This document shows positions 24,688 through 33,005 of a stretch of DNA of 64,000 bases, in pieces. The notes beneath the pieces are model-generated. The model was not told the DNA's origin, searched no databases, and saw nothing but the letters and a program-made list of their open reading frames with translations. Positions within the stretch are counted from its first letter, which is position 1. Each line of letters opens with the position of its first letter. Source of the DNA: JANJTY01 sp038257155 (lineage in GTDB: Bacteria > Pseudomonadota > Gammaproteobacteria > Xanthomonadales > Xanthomonadaceae); the NCBI GenBank assembly GCA_038257155.1, contig JBBSJP010000022.1:4867-68866 (forward strand). The letters run 5' to 3'. A program made the translations under genes and the position numbers.

Positions 24688-24759
24688 GAAGCGCCGCTTG
24701 CAAGCTGACTTAACGTCAGCTTGCGGCGCTTCGAACGCCCGAGGCAGGAAGCCTCGGGC
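24688..24759. other. two consecutive stem-loops after hinT-like gene
   Basis: The first stem pairs GAAGCGCCGC-AAGCTGAC with GTCAGCTT-GCGGCGCTTC (24688-24732) with a 4-nt TTGC bulge on one arm and a TTAAC loop. The second is a perfect 9-bp stem, GCCCGAGGC with GCCTCGGGC (24737-24759), and an AGGAA loop. Neither is followed by a U-run. They begin immediately after the stop codon and could protect the 3' end of the transcript or be repeat-derived; a piece of the first recurs near 25300. Confidence 0.6.
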
Positions 24760-25349
24760 CGGGTTGCTTAGCGAGATCAGGATGATCGGGCTTAGCAACA
24801 TCAAGCGCTGCGCAGCAGCGCGAAGCCGCGCTTGCGTGAAATACTTTCACGTTGACAATTCCATAAACCGTTCGTGATGAGCCTCCTGTCCGCCTAAGGC
24901 TGGACCTGCCTAAGGACCATGAACTTAGCGAGCGGGTCGGCTTCAAGCCCCTCTCCCTGCGGGAGAGGGGTTGGGGAGAGGGGCAGAACTTGCCTGAGAC
25001 CGGAAATCAACGGCTTGCGTTATGTGTTCATGGTGAGGAGCCATGGTTCGCAATCCAGCGGCCTCGACCTTCAGTCTCGCTCCGGCCAGCCTCAGCACCG
25101 ACGGAAAGGCGCGCGTAGCGCGTAGGCGCACAGCGTCGCGCAGCCGCCGTTGCGACGCAACGAGATGGCGCCTCGAACCACTCGCCTTGTGGTTCGAGAC
25201 GCGCGGACTCGACCGTTGGTCTCGATCCGCGCTCCTCACCACGAACGGATTTTGGGGAGTGTCTCCCAGTTGCCAGTCAGCGAGGCGCAGCTGAGCGCAA
25301 GCGCCGCTCGCAAGCTGAGTAACGTCAATTCGAAAGCCCAAAGAGTCCC
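24760..25349. repeat. non-coding repeat mosaic between hinT-like gene and DUF979
   Basis: About 590 bp with no credible gene. A CCCCTCTCCC...GGGAGAGGGG palindrome is at 24948-24970. An inverted pair CCGTTCGTG(A/G)TGAG is at 24868-24881 and 25235-25248 (13 of 14 bases), enclosing ~380 bp. A partial copy of the stem-loop sequence following the hinT-like gene lies near 25300. The pattern suggests accumulated dispersed intergenic elements rather than a decayed gene. Confidence 0.55.
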
Positions 25350-26303
25350 TCACCGAAACACAATGAAATACATCAACATCACATTGCAGGCCAGCAGCGG
25401 AAGCGCCGTGCCGATCTGCGCGCGGATTACCGCGTTGGGATCCTTCAATTCCAGCAAGGCCGCCGGCACCAGGTTGAAGTTCGCTGCCATCGGCGTCATC
25501 AGAGTTCCGCAGTAACCCGACAGCATGCCGATCGCGGCCAATGACGCCGCGTCGGCGCCATGGCCCTGCACCAGCAAGGGCAGCCCGATGCCGGCAGTGA
25601 TCACCGGAAAGGCCGCGAAGGCATTGCCCATGATCATGGTAAACATTGCCATGCCCAGCGCATAAGCCAGCACCAGCACCAGGCGGTTGTCGCCCGGAAT
25701 CGCCAGGCGCACCAGCGAAGCCACGGCGTCACCGACACCGGTGGCAGAGAACACGCTACCCAGAGTCGCCAGCAGCAGCGGCAGCAGGGCGGCCCAGCCG
25801 ATCGCATCGAGCAAACGGCGCGATTGCTCCACGGCGGACTGCGGCGAGCGCCGCGTCAGCCAGCAGGCCGCGCTCACTGCGATCACGCAGGCTACTCCCA
25901 GGGCCACCAAGGTGGTCTGCTGTTCGCCGAACAGTCGCATTCCCCGCAGCTCAACATCCTTCAGCAGCACCGCGCAGAGCAGGGTAACCGCGGGAATCAG
26001 CAGTGCGGGCCAGAACAGCCGGTGCCCGAGCCGTTGCGCCTCGCTCTGCTTCTCTGCAGCGCCACTTTCTTCGTAGCTGCCGCGGCGCAGTCCACCGAAG
26101 CCTGCCAGGGCCGCCAAGGCCAGAACCATCACGCCCATCAGCCAGGCCGGCAGGCGTTCACCGACCAGCATCGCGATCGACAGCAGTCCCCAAAACGCCG
26201 CCGTGGTGTAGCGCCGCGGATTGCCACGATCACGCAAGGACTGCCAGGTGATCAGCGCCAGATAGGAACCGGTCAGCAGATACACCATGCCAAGCGTGAT
26301 CAT
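25350..26303 (-). CDS. DUF979 membrane protein, probable 5-oxoproline permease component
   Basis: A 317-residue integral membrane protein with about nine hydrophobic helices, matching DUF979 (COG3817). The ATG at 26303 overlaps the DUF969 stop (ATGA). DUF969 and DUF979 proteins occur as a pair, commonly next to 5-oxoprolinase genes, which is exactly the arrangement here. I infer that the pair imports 5-oxoproline; transport has not been shown from this sequence. It is the last gene of the seven-gene leftward run. Confidence 0.8.
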   Translation of the reverse strand: MITLGMVYLLTGSYLALITWQSLRDRGNPRRYTTAAFWGLLSIAMLVGERLPAWLMGVMVLALAALAGFGGLRRGSYEESGAAEKQSEAQRLGHRLFWPALLIPAVTLLCAVLLKDVELRGMRLFGEQQTTLVALGVACVIAVSAACWLTRRSPQSAVEQSRRLLDAIGWAALLPLLLATLGSVFSATGVGDAVASLVRLAIPGDNRLVLVLAYALGMAMFTMIMGNAFAAFPVITAGIGLPLLVQGHGADAASLAAIGMLSGYCGTLMTPMAANFNLVPAALLELKDPNAVIRAQIGTALPLLACNVMLMYFIVFR

Positions 26304-27010
26304 GCGCGCGCCTCGCTGTTTGCCAGTTCGGCCGCCTTGAGCTGCAGCTCGCGTCTCAGGTGCCGTTCGAAGCGATGAATGCGCGTCGCGTGAATTGCGA
26401 AGGCGCAGATCGCGGTCGGGATGCCCCACAGCGCGATATGCAAGGGCTCCACCAGGATGCCGTTCTCGGCCAGAAAGCCCTGCATCAAAAGTACCGCACC
26501 GAAGGCGATAAACACATCCTCGCCGAAGAACAGGCCGACATTGTCGGTTGCAGCGCATAGCGCGCGCAGCTGTTCACGCTGCTCAGGCGACAGCTCGCCC
26601 TCACGCGATTCGACTGCACCCTCGGCCATCGGCACCAGCAGCGGTCGCACAGTCTGTGGATGGCCACCCAGACTGGTCAGACCCAGGGTTGCCGCGATCT
26701 GGCGCAGGGCCAGATAGGCAATCAGCAGGCGTCCCATCGTGGCGGCCTGCAGGCGCGCGATGAAAGCCTGCGCGTGCTCTTTCAGCCCATGTCGCTCGAG
26801 CAGGCCGATCACCGGCAGGGTGAGCAGGAACAGCGCAAGAAATCGCTGCTTGGTAAAAGAGTCGCCAAACAACTCCAGCACGGCGAGCAGTTCCTTGCCC
26901 GCGACCAGACCGGTCATCAAGCCGGCGCTCACCACCACCAGGGCCGGATTCAGGCGCAGGGCGAAGCCGAGGATCACCCAGGCAACGCCAATCAGGGGCC
27001 AGTAGGTCAT
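26300..27010 (-). CDS. DUF969 membrane protein, probable 5-oxoproline permease component
   Basis: A 236-residue membrane protein of the DUF969 family (COG3819) with hydrophobic stretches at the N-terminus, around 60-75, 90-110 and 165-200. The L-G-G-H-P-Q-T-V-R-P and F-F-G-E-D-V-F motifs are family-typical. It lies 84 bp after pxpA, the only sizeable gap in the operon, and overlaps DUF979 by 4 nt. Coupling to DUF979 supports a two-part permease. Confidence 0.8.
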   Translation of the reverse strand: MTYWPLIGVAWVILGFALRLNPALVVVSAGLMTGLVAGKELLAVLELFGDSFTKQRFLALFLLTLPVIGLLERHGLKEHAQAFIARLQAATMGRLLIAYLALRQIAATLGLTSLGGHPQTVRPLLVPMAEGAVESREGELSPEQREQLRALCAATDNVGLFFGEDVFIAFGAVLLMQGFLAENGILVEPLHIALWGIPTAICAFAIHATRIHRFERHLRRELQLKAAELANSEARA

Positions 27011-27094
27011 GGAGGTCAGATGACTTGGAACTGCGCCGCAGTCTAAGCCAGTCGGGCGCCGTTGCGCGCCAGCGACACGGTTCTCTGCACCGCG

Positions 27095-27835
27095 TCAGTG
27101 GCAGCTGACCTGGACGCCATCGGCCGCCAGCGCCTGGTGAAGGGCGCTAGCGAACGCCGCGGCGTCGGGTCGGTCGCCGTGCAGGCAAAGCGTATCGGCG
27201 CGAATCGGAATACGTTCGCCACTACGCGCGATGACTTCACCTGACTGCAGCATGCAGCGCACCTGCGCAATGGCCTCGTCGAGCGAGGCAATCACCGCAT
27301 CGGGATGGCTGCGCGGCGTGAGTTGTCCATCGGCTTCGTAGCGCCGCTCGGCGAATACCTCGTGTGCCACGCGCAGGCCGTGGGCTTCCCCCGCGGCAGT
27401 GAGTGCCGAGTCGCTCAAGCCAAACAGGCAGAGTTGAGGATCGAAGTCGCGCACCGCGGCGGCGATGGCACGTGCGATGTCTTCGTCGCGCGCCGCCAGA
27501 TTGTAGAGCGCACCATGCGGCTTCACATGGCGCAGCGGCACGCCTTCGGCACGAGCCAGCGCGGCCAGCGCGCCGAGCTGGTAGAGCGTCTGTGCATACA
27601 CCTGGGCCGCTGTGCAGGGCAGCTCGCGGCGACCGAAGCCTTCGCGGTCGGCAAACGACGGATGCGCACCGACAGACACGCCCTGTTCGCGGCAGGCTCG
27701 CAGACTGATCCGCAATGCTTCGGGCTCACCGGCATGGAATCCACAGGCCAGGCTGGCCGAACTGATCCACGGCAGGATCGCCGCCTCGTCCGGCATGCCT
27801 TCGCCCAGGTCACAGTTGAAGTCGATGCGCTTCAT
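27095..27835 (-). CDS. pxpA: 5-oxoprolinase subunit A (LamB/YcsF family)
   Basis: A 246-residue cytosolic protein that, with PxpB and PxpC, hydrolyses 5-oxoproline to glutamate using ATP. The N-terminal D-F-N-C-D-L-G-E-G, then S-V-G-A-H-P-S-F-A-D and V-K-P-H-G-A-L-Y are the family signatures. The ATG overlaps the pxpC stop (ATGA). It supplies the third subunit of the enzyme and lies just before the presumed permease genes. Confidence 0.93.
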   Translation of the reverse strand: MKRIDFNCDLGEGMPDEAAILPWISSASLACGFHAGEPEALRISLRACREQGVSVGAHPSFADREGFGRRELPCTAAQVYAQTLYQLGALAALARAEGVPLRHVKPHGALYNLAARDEDIARAIAAAVRDFDPQLCLFGLSDSALTAAGEAHGLRVAHEVFAERRYEADGQLTPRSHPDAVIASLDEAIAQVRCMLQSGEVIARSGERIPIRADTLCLHGDRPDAAAFASALHQALAADGVQVSCH

Positions 27836-28788
27836 GTGCCCAATAATGCTGCCAGACGTGCCTCGATGGCGAGCGCCATGCGCGCCAGCGAAGCCGATCT
27901 CGCTCGCTGCAGTCGCAGCGCCTCGTGCATCGACACTGGCAGGAAGTGCATGACCTCACCGGGACGAAGCTGGGCCAGGCGCGGCAGATCAGCGCTGACC
28001 ACATGTCCGAGCCGCGCATAGCCGCCGACGGTCTGGGCTTCGGCCATCAGCACGATGGGCTGGCCATCGGGCGGAAGCTGCAGCGTGCCGGGCGCGACCG
28101 GTTCGGAGATCCGCTGTCCAGCATCGCGCGCCGTTAGCGGCGCACCGCAAAGGCGCAGTCCCTGACGACTGCTGGTGGCGGAAAGACGCCAGGTCTGTCT
28201 GCTCAAGGCCTCCGCGTCGGCATGTAGCGGAACAAACCGCGCCACCGCAGCAAGTCCAAGTTGAAGGTCTGCGCCGGGCTCGATCCACCAGTTGCAGTCA
28301 CCGGCAATCGTAGTCCAGCGCAGTGGTTCTCCCAGTGGCAGCTGGTCGCCGGCGCGCAAGGCGCGGCCCTCGTAGCCACCGAAGCCGGCGCGAAGGTCGG
28401 TACTTCGGCTGCCCAGCTGGGCGTCAGTGGCGATGCCACCGTCGATCGCCAGATACGCGCGCGCGCCGCGTCGGCAGGCGCCGAACTCAATCAGGGAATC
28501 TGCTCGCAGTCGCAGCGTGCGCCAGTTGGGCAAGAACTCGGCGCCAACGCGCGCCTCGATGTCGGCCCCGCAGATCGCCACGGTCGCGGCGCGGCGCAGG
28601 CGCAGGGCAGGACCGCTGAGGGTGATTTCCAGTGCGGCTGCGTCAGGTGCATTTCCTGCCAGACGATTGGCAACGATGAAGGAGTAACTGTCGAGCGCGC
28701 CAGCAGTGCCCACACCCAGGTGACGCAGGCCGAAGCGACCAGCGTCCTGCACGCTGTCGAGCAGGCCGGCACGCAGCACTTCGATCAT
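27832..28788 (-). CDS. pxpC: 5-oxoprolinase subunit C (biotin-dependent carboxyltransferase fold)
   Basis: A 318-residue protein of the KipA/PxpC family, related to the allophanate hydrolase subunit 2 domain. Family motifs include the N-terminal L-D-S-V-Q-D-A-G-R-F-G, the central Y-L-A-I-D-G-G-I and the near-C-terminal T-V-G-G-Y. It overlaps pxpB and pxpA by ATGA at both ends, so the three subunits should be made in matching amounts. Confidence 0.93.
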   Translation of the reverse strand: MIEVLRAGLLDSVQDAGRFGLRHLGVGTAGALDSYSFIVANRLAGNAPDAAALEITLSGPALRLRRAATVAICGADIEARVGAEFLPNWRTLRLRADSLIEFGACRRGARAYLAIDGGIATDAQLGSRSTDLRAGFGGYEGRALRAGDQLPLGEPLRWTTIAGDCNWWIEPGADLQLGLAAVARFVPLHADAEALSRQTWRLSATSSRQGLRLCGAPLTARDAGQRISEPVAPGTLQLPPDGQPIVLMAEAQTVGGYARLGHVVSADLPRLAQLRPGEVMHFLPVSMHEALRLQRARSASLARMALAIEARLAALLGT

Positions 28789-29507
28789 GGCGCTGCGCCA
28801 ATTCGTGCGAACTCGCCTGCATCGATCGGTTGGAAACGCAGCCGGTCACCCGGCGCCAGCAGGGCGGGCGATTCGCGCTGCGGGTCGAACAGGGCAAGCG
28901 GACAGCGTCCGATCAGGCGCCAACCACCCGGGCTTGCGCGTGGATAAATACCGGTCTGCGCACCGGCAATGCCGACGCTGCCGGCAGGCACCATTGCGCG
29001 TGGCGTGGCCAGGCGGTCCGCGCAAAGTGCGGGGTCCATGCCAAGCAGATAGGGAAAGCCGGGCGCAAAGCCCAGCAGTGCAACGCGATACTCCGGCGAA
29101 CTGTGCCGCTCGATCAGGGCCGCTGGAGTGAGGCAAAGTTCGGCCGCGAGCGACTCCAGATCCGGACCGAACTCACTGCCATAGCAGACCGGAAGCTCGA
29201 TCAGTCGATTTGCCCGCGGGGTGGGTTCGTCGCCGGGCAACGCATCGAGCGTTTCTCGGACCAACCGCGCCGCCGACTCCATCGAAATGACACCATCGAC
29301 GATGGCAGCAGGCTTCACGAAAACAGCAAGACTGGCATAGGCCGGAACCAGGTCCTCGACCCAATCGAAGGACCGCTGCCGCAGCGCAGCGGCCAGGTTG
29401 TGCACGCGCTGATTCAGCGCGGGGTCGATGCGCGCGCCCAGTTGCAGCAAGAGGCAGCCGTCCGAAAGCGCTTCAATACATGGATGCGCTTCGGCAGCCA
29501 TGTTCAT
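28785..29507 (-). CDS. pxpB: 5-oxoprolinase subunit B (KipI-like)
   Basis: A 240-residue protein of the KipI/PxpB family, related to allophanate hydrolase subunit 1. It shows Y-G-S-E-F-G-P-D-L near the middle, F-A-P-G-F-P-Y-L and the C-terminal P-R-A-S-P-G-G-W-R-L-I-G motif. The ATG at 29507 overlaps the stop of the upstream HIT gene by ATGA. The order B-C-A is a common pxp arrangement. Confidence 0.93.
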   Translation of the reverse strand: MNMAAEAHPCIEALSDGCLLLQLGARIDPALNQRVHNLAAALRQRSFDWVEDLVPAYASLAVFVKPAAIVDGVISMESAARLVRETLDALPGDEPTPRANRLIELPVCYGSEFGPDLESLAAELCLTPAALIERHSSPEYRVALLGFAPGFPYLLGMDPALCADRLATPRAMVPAGSVGIAGAQTGIYPRASPGGWRLIGRCPLALFDPQRESPALLAPGDRLRFQPIDAGEFARIGAAP

Positions 29508-29923
29508 TCGAGGTCGAGTGCGGCCTTCAGATCATGCAGGCGCAGCATCAGGGCGTCGTCGCCGTACGCCACGGTGTTGCCGATGCCGAACACCGGGGCC
29601 GGCCAGGCGGCGTCCAGTCGGCTGCGCGCCACGATGTGCACGTGCAGCTGAGGCACGATGTTTCCGAGCATGGCGATATTGAGCTTGTCAGGTTGGCACA
29701 CGGATGACAGGGCACGCGCGGCGCTATCGATCTCGCGGATCAGCTCGCCCTGCGCTGAAGGATCGAGGTCGGTCAGTTCCCGCAGATCGGGCCGCTGCGG
29801 CACCAGGATCAACCAGGGATAGCGCGCGTCGTTCATCAGCAATACCCGGCACAGCTGCAGCTGACCGAGCGCCACGGTGTCGGCGGCGAGCTGCGGGTGC
29901 AGGCGGAAGGAGTTCACAGACAT
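29504..29923 (-). CDS. HIT-domain protein (diadenosine polyphosphate hydrolase-like)
   Basis: A 139-residue HIT protein of a different branch from the hinT-like gene at 24343. Its motif is Q-L-H-V-H-I-V with histidines at about 94 and 96; glutamine occupies the first triad position, as in many proteobacterial Ap4A hydrolase-like members. The start at 29923 shares one base with the stop of the dienelactone hydrolase gene and its stop overlaps pxpB. A HIT enzyme locked into an oxoprolinase operon has no obvious metabolic reason. Confidence 0.85.
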   Translation of the reverse strand: MSVNSFRLHPQLAADTVALGQLQLCRVLLMNDARYPWLILVPQRPDLRELTDLDPSAQGELIREIDSAARALSSVCQPDKLNIAMLGNIVPQLHVHIVARSRLDAAWPAPVFGIGNTVAYGDDALMLRLHDLKAALDLE

Positions 29924-30600
29924 CAGACGCGCGTATTGGGTCGCAGCATGCGGTCGAAGAACGACAGGGTTCTCTCCAGGGCCAGGCGCGCGCTTTCCGG
30001 ATGGAATCCGTCGCGTTCGTCGCAATTGAAGCCATGCGTGCCGGGCCAGACGTGGAACTCGGCCAATGGTTGCAGTTCGCGATGCTTGGCCACGTCTTCC
30101 GGCGGAATCAGTGGATCATCGTCACCGAAGTGAAACAGCATCGGTGCCTGCGAATGTTCGTGCAGGAAGGGCACACTGCGTCCGCCGTAATAGCTCACAG
30201 CCGGCAGGCTGAGGCGGTTGTGGGCGAGGAATGCAACGGTTCCGCCCCAGCAGTAGCCAACCACGCCGACGATGGCCTCCTCGCCTTCCAGCAAGCGTTG
30301 CGCCGCCTGCACGTCGTCGACTGCGCGATCAAAGCCGGTCTGCTCGGCCAGTTCGCGGCCGCGCTTCGTGCCTTCCTCGTCGTAGGGCAATTCAACACCG
30401 CGCTCGACGTGGTCGAACAGGCAGGGCGCCAGGGCGATGTAGCCATGCGCGGCGAAGCGGTCCACCTGGTGCTTTATGTGGGAATTGACCCCGAAAATCT
30501 CCTGCACCACCACCAGGGCGCCCTTCGGCGGGATGTGTGGATCCGCTCGCCAGGCGACGATGCGGCCGCGCGGCGTTTCCAGTGATACCGGGTGAGCCAT
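29923..30600 (-). CDS. dienelactone hydrolase family protein
   Basis: A 225-residue alpha/beta hydrolase. The nucleophile elbow is G-Y-C-W-G-G with cysteine in place of serine, as in classical dienelactone hydrolases. The H-V-W-P-G-T-H-G-F-N motif supplies the catalytic histidine, and D-D-P-L-I is the acid region. It is the first gene of the coupled run HIT-pxpBCA-DUF969-DUF979. No other aromatic-degradation genes are nearby, so the natural substrate is probably not dienelactone. Confidence 0.88.
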   Translation of the reverse strand: MAHPVSLETPRGRIVAWRADPHIPPKGALVVVQEIFGVNSHIKHQVDRFAAHGYIALAPCLFDHVERGVELPYDEEGTKRGRELAEQTGFDRAVDDVQAAQRLLEGEEAIVGVVGYCWGGTVAFLAHNRLSLPAVSYYGGRSVPFLHEHSQAPMLFHFGDDDPLIPPEDVAKHRELQPLAEFHVWPGTHGFNCDERDGFHPESARLALERTLSFFDRMLRPNTRV

Positions 30601-30729
30601 TGACTATTCCCCCCAAGGTGGTCGGCGTCACTCTGGATTGTAGACCCGCCAAGCTCGTTGGGAAGCACCTCGGAAACGCCAACCGCCGAAATCCGCGATA
30701 ATCCGCGCCCCACACGCGGCTTGAGCACG

Positions 30730-32076
30730 ATGTCCCTGTCCCAACCCAAAGTCGGTTTTGTCAGCCTGGGCTGCCCCAAGGCCCTGGTCGACTCCGAGCG
30801 CATCCTCACCCAACTCAAGGTCGAGGGCTACGACATCGTGCCCAGTTACGCCGCCGCCGACGTGGTGGTGGTCAACACCTGTGGTTTCATCGATTCGGCG
30901 GTGACCGAGTCGCTCGATGCCATCGGCGAGGCCCTGGCCGAAAACGGCAAGGTGATCGTTACCGGCTGCCTCGGCAAGCGCCCGGAGCAGATCCGCGCCG
31001 CACACCCGGATGTGTTGTCGATCAGCGGTCCGCAGGATTACGCCAGCGTGATGAACGCGGTGCATGCCGCGCTGCCGCCGCGCCACGATCCCTTCGTCGA
31101 TCTGACGCCGGATTACGGCCTCAAGCTGACTCCGAAGCACTACGCCTATCTGAAGATTTCCGAGGGCTGCAATCACCGCTGCAGCTTCTGCATCATTCCC
31201 TCGATGCGTGGCGACCTTAAGTCGCGCCCGGTCGACGAAGTGCTGCGCGAGGCCGAAAAGCTGGCGCGCGGCGGGGTCAAGGAACTGCTGGTGATCTCGC
31301 AGGACACCAGTGCCTACGGTGTCGACGTGAAGTACGCCGAGCGCGAATGGCGCGGCAAGCCCTGGCAGACCCGCATGAAGTCGCTCTGCGAAGGCCTGGC
31401 GGAACTGGGCCTGTGGACCCGGCTGCACTACGTCTACCCGTACCCGCATGTGGACGACATCATTCCGCTGATGGCCGACGGCAAGCTGCTGCCGTATCTC
31501 GACATTCCCTTCCAGCACGCCAGCCCGCGCATCCTGAAACTGATGAAGCGGCCCGGCGCGGTCGACAGGACGCGCGAGCGCATCGCGCGCTGGCGCCAGA
31601 CCTGTCCCGAACTGACCATCCGCAGCACCTTCATCGTCGGCTTCCCGGGCGAGACCGAGGCCGAATTCGAGGAGCTGTTGGATTTCCTCGACGAGGTCCA
31701 GCTCGACCGCGTTGGCGCGTTCGCCTACTCGCCGGTCGAGGGTGCCGCCGCCAATGCCTTGCCCGATCCCGTGCCCGAAGACCTCAAGCAGGAGCGCCTG
31801 GCACGTTTCATGGCGAAGCAGGCCGAAATCAGCGCGCACAAGCTCGAAGCCAAGATCGGCAGCGTGCAGACGGTGCTGGTGGATGCGCTCGACGGCGACC
31901 TGGCCTATGCGCGCAGCAAGGCCGACGCGCCCGAGATCGACGGCATGGTGCAGATCCAGGACGGCTTCGCCGCAGGTCTCGCCCCTGGCCAGTTCGTCGA
32001 CGTGACCATCATGGGCAGCGACGAGCATGACCTGTTCGCCGTGGTGGATCCGGAATTCGATCCCGACTTCGATTGA
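30730..32076 (+). CDS. rimO: ribosomal protein uS12 methylthiotransferase
   Basis: A 448-residue radical-SAM enzyme that methylthiolates an aspartate of ribosomal protein S12. The N-terminal cluster ligands are C15, C51 and C80; the radical-SAM cluster is C147-x3-C151-x2-C154 in G-C-N-H-R-C-S-F-C. A C-terminal TRAM-like domain follows. The start at 30730 places M-S-L before the conserved V-G-F-V-S-L-G-C-P-K. It is divergent from the dienelactone hydrolase operon with a 129-bp gap. Confidence 0.95.
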   Translation: MSLSQPKVGFVSLGCPKALVDSERILTQLKVEGYDIVPSYAAADVVVVNTCGFIDSAVTESLDAIGEALAENGKVIVTGCLGKRPEQIRAAHPDVLSISGPQDYASVMNAVHAALPPRHDPFVDLTPDYGLKLTPKHYAYLKISEGCNHRCSFCIIPSMRGDLKSRPVDEVLREAEKLARGGVKELLVISQDTSAYGVDVKYAEREWRGKPWQTRMKSLCEGLAELGLWTRLHYVYPYPHVDDIIPLMADGKLLPYLDIPFQHASPRILKLMKRPGAVDRTRERIARWRQTCPELTIRSTFIVGFPGETEAEFEELLDFLDEVQLDRVGAFAYSPVEGAAANALPDPVPEDLKQERLARFMAKQAEISAHKLEAKIGSVQTVLVDALDGDLAYARSKADAPEIDGMVQIQDGFAAGLAPGQFVDVTIMGSDEHDLFAVVDPEFDPDFD

Positions 32077-32114
32077 GACTTCGGCACTAGGCGCCGATCA
32101 CGCGCACGGAATCA

Positions 32115-32132
32115 GGCAACCAAAAGGTTGCC
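32115..32132 (+). promoter_or_regulatory. inverted repeat 1, candidate ArsR operator
   Basis: GGCAACC and GGTTGCC arms of 7 bp flank AAAA. The same arms recur at 32160-32177, 45 bp apart centre to centre. Inverted repeats of this C-A-A-C-C/G-G-T-T-G type before SRPBCC-ArsR pairs are plausible binding sites for the ArsR dimer encoded downstream. Confidence 0.55.
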
Positions 32133-32159
32133 AATCGACGTCCCGGCGCGTAGGATTCA

Positions 32160-32177
32160 GGCAACCTGGAGGTTGCC
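32160..32177 (+). promoter_or_regulatory. inverted repeat 2 containing the Shine-Dalgarno
   Basis: The same 7-bp arms as repeat 1 around TGGA. The GGAGG ribosome site (32168-32172) of the SRPBCC gene spans the loop and the 3' arm. Bound repressor or a folded RNA hairpin would both limit expression, so transcriptional and translational control may overlap here. Confidence 0.55.
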
Positions 32178-32178
32178 C

Positions 32179-32667
32179 ATGTCCACGGATCGTATCGAGA
32201 AGCAGATCGTCCTGAAGGCCCCGCGCGAACGCGTCTGGCAGGCCATTGCCGACTCCGGCCGCTTCGGCACCTGGTTTGGCATCGTATTCGAAGGTCCTTT
32301 CGTCGCCGGGCAGCGCGTCGCCGGCCGCATCGTGCCGACCCGCGTCGATCCGGAAGTGGCGCGGCTGCAGGAACCCTGGAACGGCATGGCCTGCGATTTC
32401 CACATCGAGTGCATCGAACCGATGTCGCGTTTCAGCTTCCGTTGGCATGCCTACATGGAGGGGCCAGCAGAAGACCCGCAGGGTCTCGCCATGACCCTGG
32501 TCGAGTTCGTGCTCGAAGACCAGGGCGAGGGCACCATCCTGCGGATCAGCGAATCCGGCTTCGATCGCGTGCCACTGGCCCACCGCGCCAAGGCCTTCGC
32601 CGAGAATGCCGATGGCTGGGCGATGCAGACGCAACTGATCGCCAAGTACCTCGCGTTGCCGGCATGA
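32179..32667 (+). CDS. SRPBCC/AHSA1-domain protein
   Basis: A 162-residue START-like fold protein of the AHSA1 group. It opens with the strand I-E-K-Q-I-V-L-K-A-P-R-E-R-V-W-Q-A-I-A-D, followed by F-G-x-W-F-G-I and the C-terminal helix G-W-A-M-Q. Such proteins bind small hydrophobic ligands; no ligand can be named. The ATG at 32179 has GGAGG upstream. Its stop overlaps the arsR start by ATGA. The pair SRPBCC-ArsR is a common small regulatory operon. Confidence 0.88.
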   Translation: MSTDRIEKQIVLKAPRERVWQAIADSGRFGTWFGIVFEGPFVAGQRVAGRIVPTRVDPEVARLQEPWNGMACDFHIECIEPMSRFSFRWHAYMEGPAEDPQGLAMTLVEFVLEDQGEGTILRISESGFDRVPLAHRAKAFAENADGWAMQTQLIAKYLALPA

Positions 32668-33005
32668 ATCGAAGGCGCCGCGCGGCCCGGCCCCTGGTCG
32701 AATCGGCCGCGCTGTTCGCCGCGCTCGGCGATCCCACGCGACTGCGTATCGTCACCCGCCTGTGCGACAGCGGCCCCTTGCCCACGCTGCGCCTCGGCGA
32801 AGGCGGCGAGCTCACCCGCCAGGCTGTCAGCAAGCACCTGCTGGCACTTGAGCAAGCCGGGCTGGTGCAGAGTTCGCGCATCGGACGCGAGCGCATCTGG
32901 GAGCTGCGGCCGCAGCGTCTGGATGAGGTGCGCGAGCTGCTGGCGCAGGTTTCGGCACAGTGGGACGAGGCGCTGTTGCGTTTGCGTGCGCTGCTTGAGG
33001 CCTAG
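32664..33005 (+). CDS. ArsR-family transcriptional regulator
   Basis: A 113-residue winged-helix repressor. L-F-A-A-L-G-D-P-T-R-L-R-I-V opens the domain, and T-R-Q-A-V-S-K-H-L-L-A-L-E-Q-A-G-L-V forms the recognition helix region. No metal-binding cysteine pair is evident, so it is probably not a metal sensor. The ATG overlaps the SRPBCC stop. Its stop codon TAG lies inside the left terminal repeat of the MITE-like element at 33002-33363. It probably autoregulates through the two inverted repeats upstream. Confidence 0.9.
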   Translation: MNRRRRAARPLVESAALFAALGDPTRLRIVTRLCDSGPLPTLRLGEGGELTRQAVSKHLLALEQAGLVQSSRIGRERIWELRPQRLDEVRELLAQVSAQWDEALLRLRALLEA

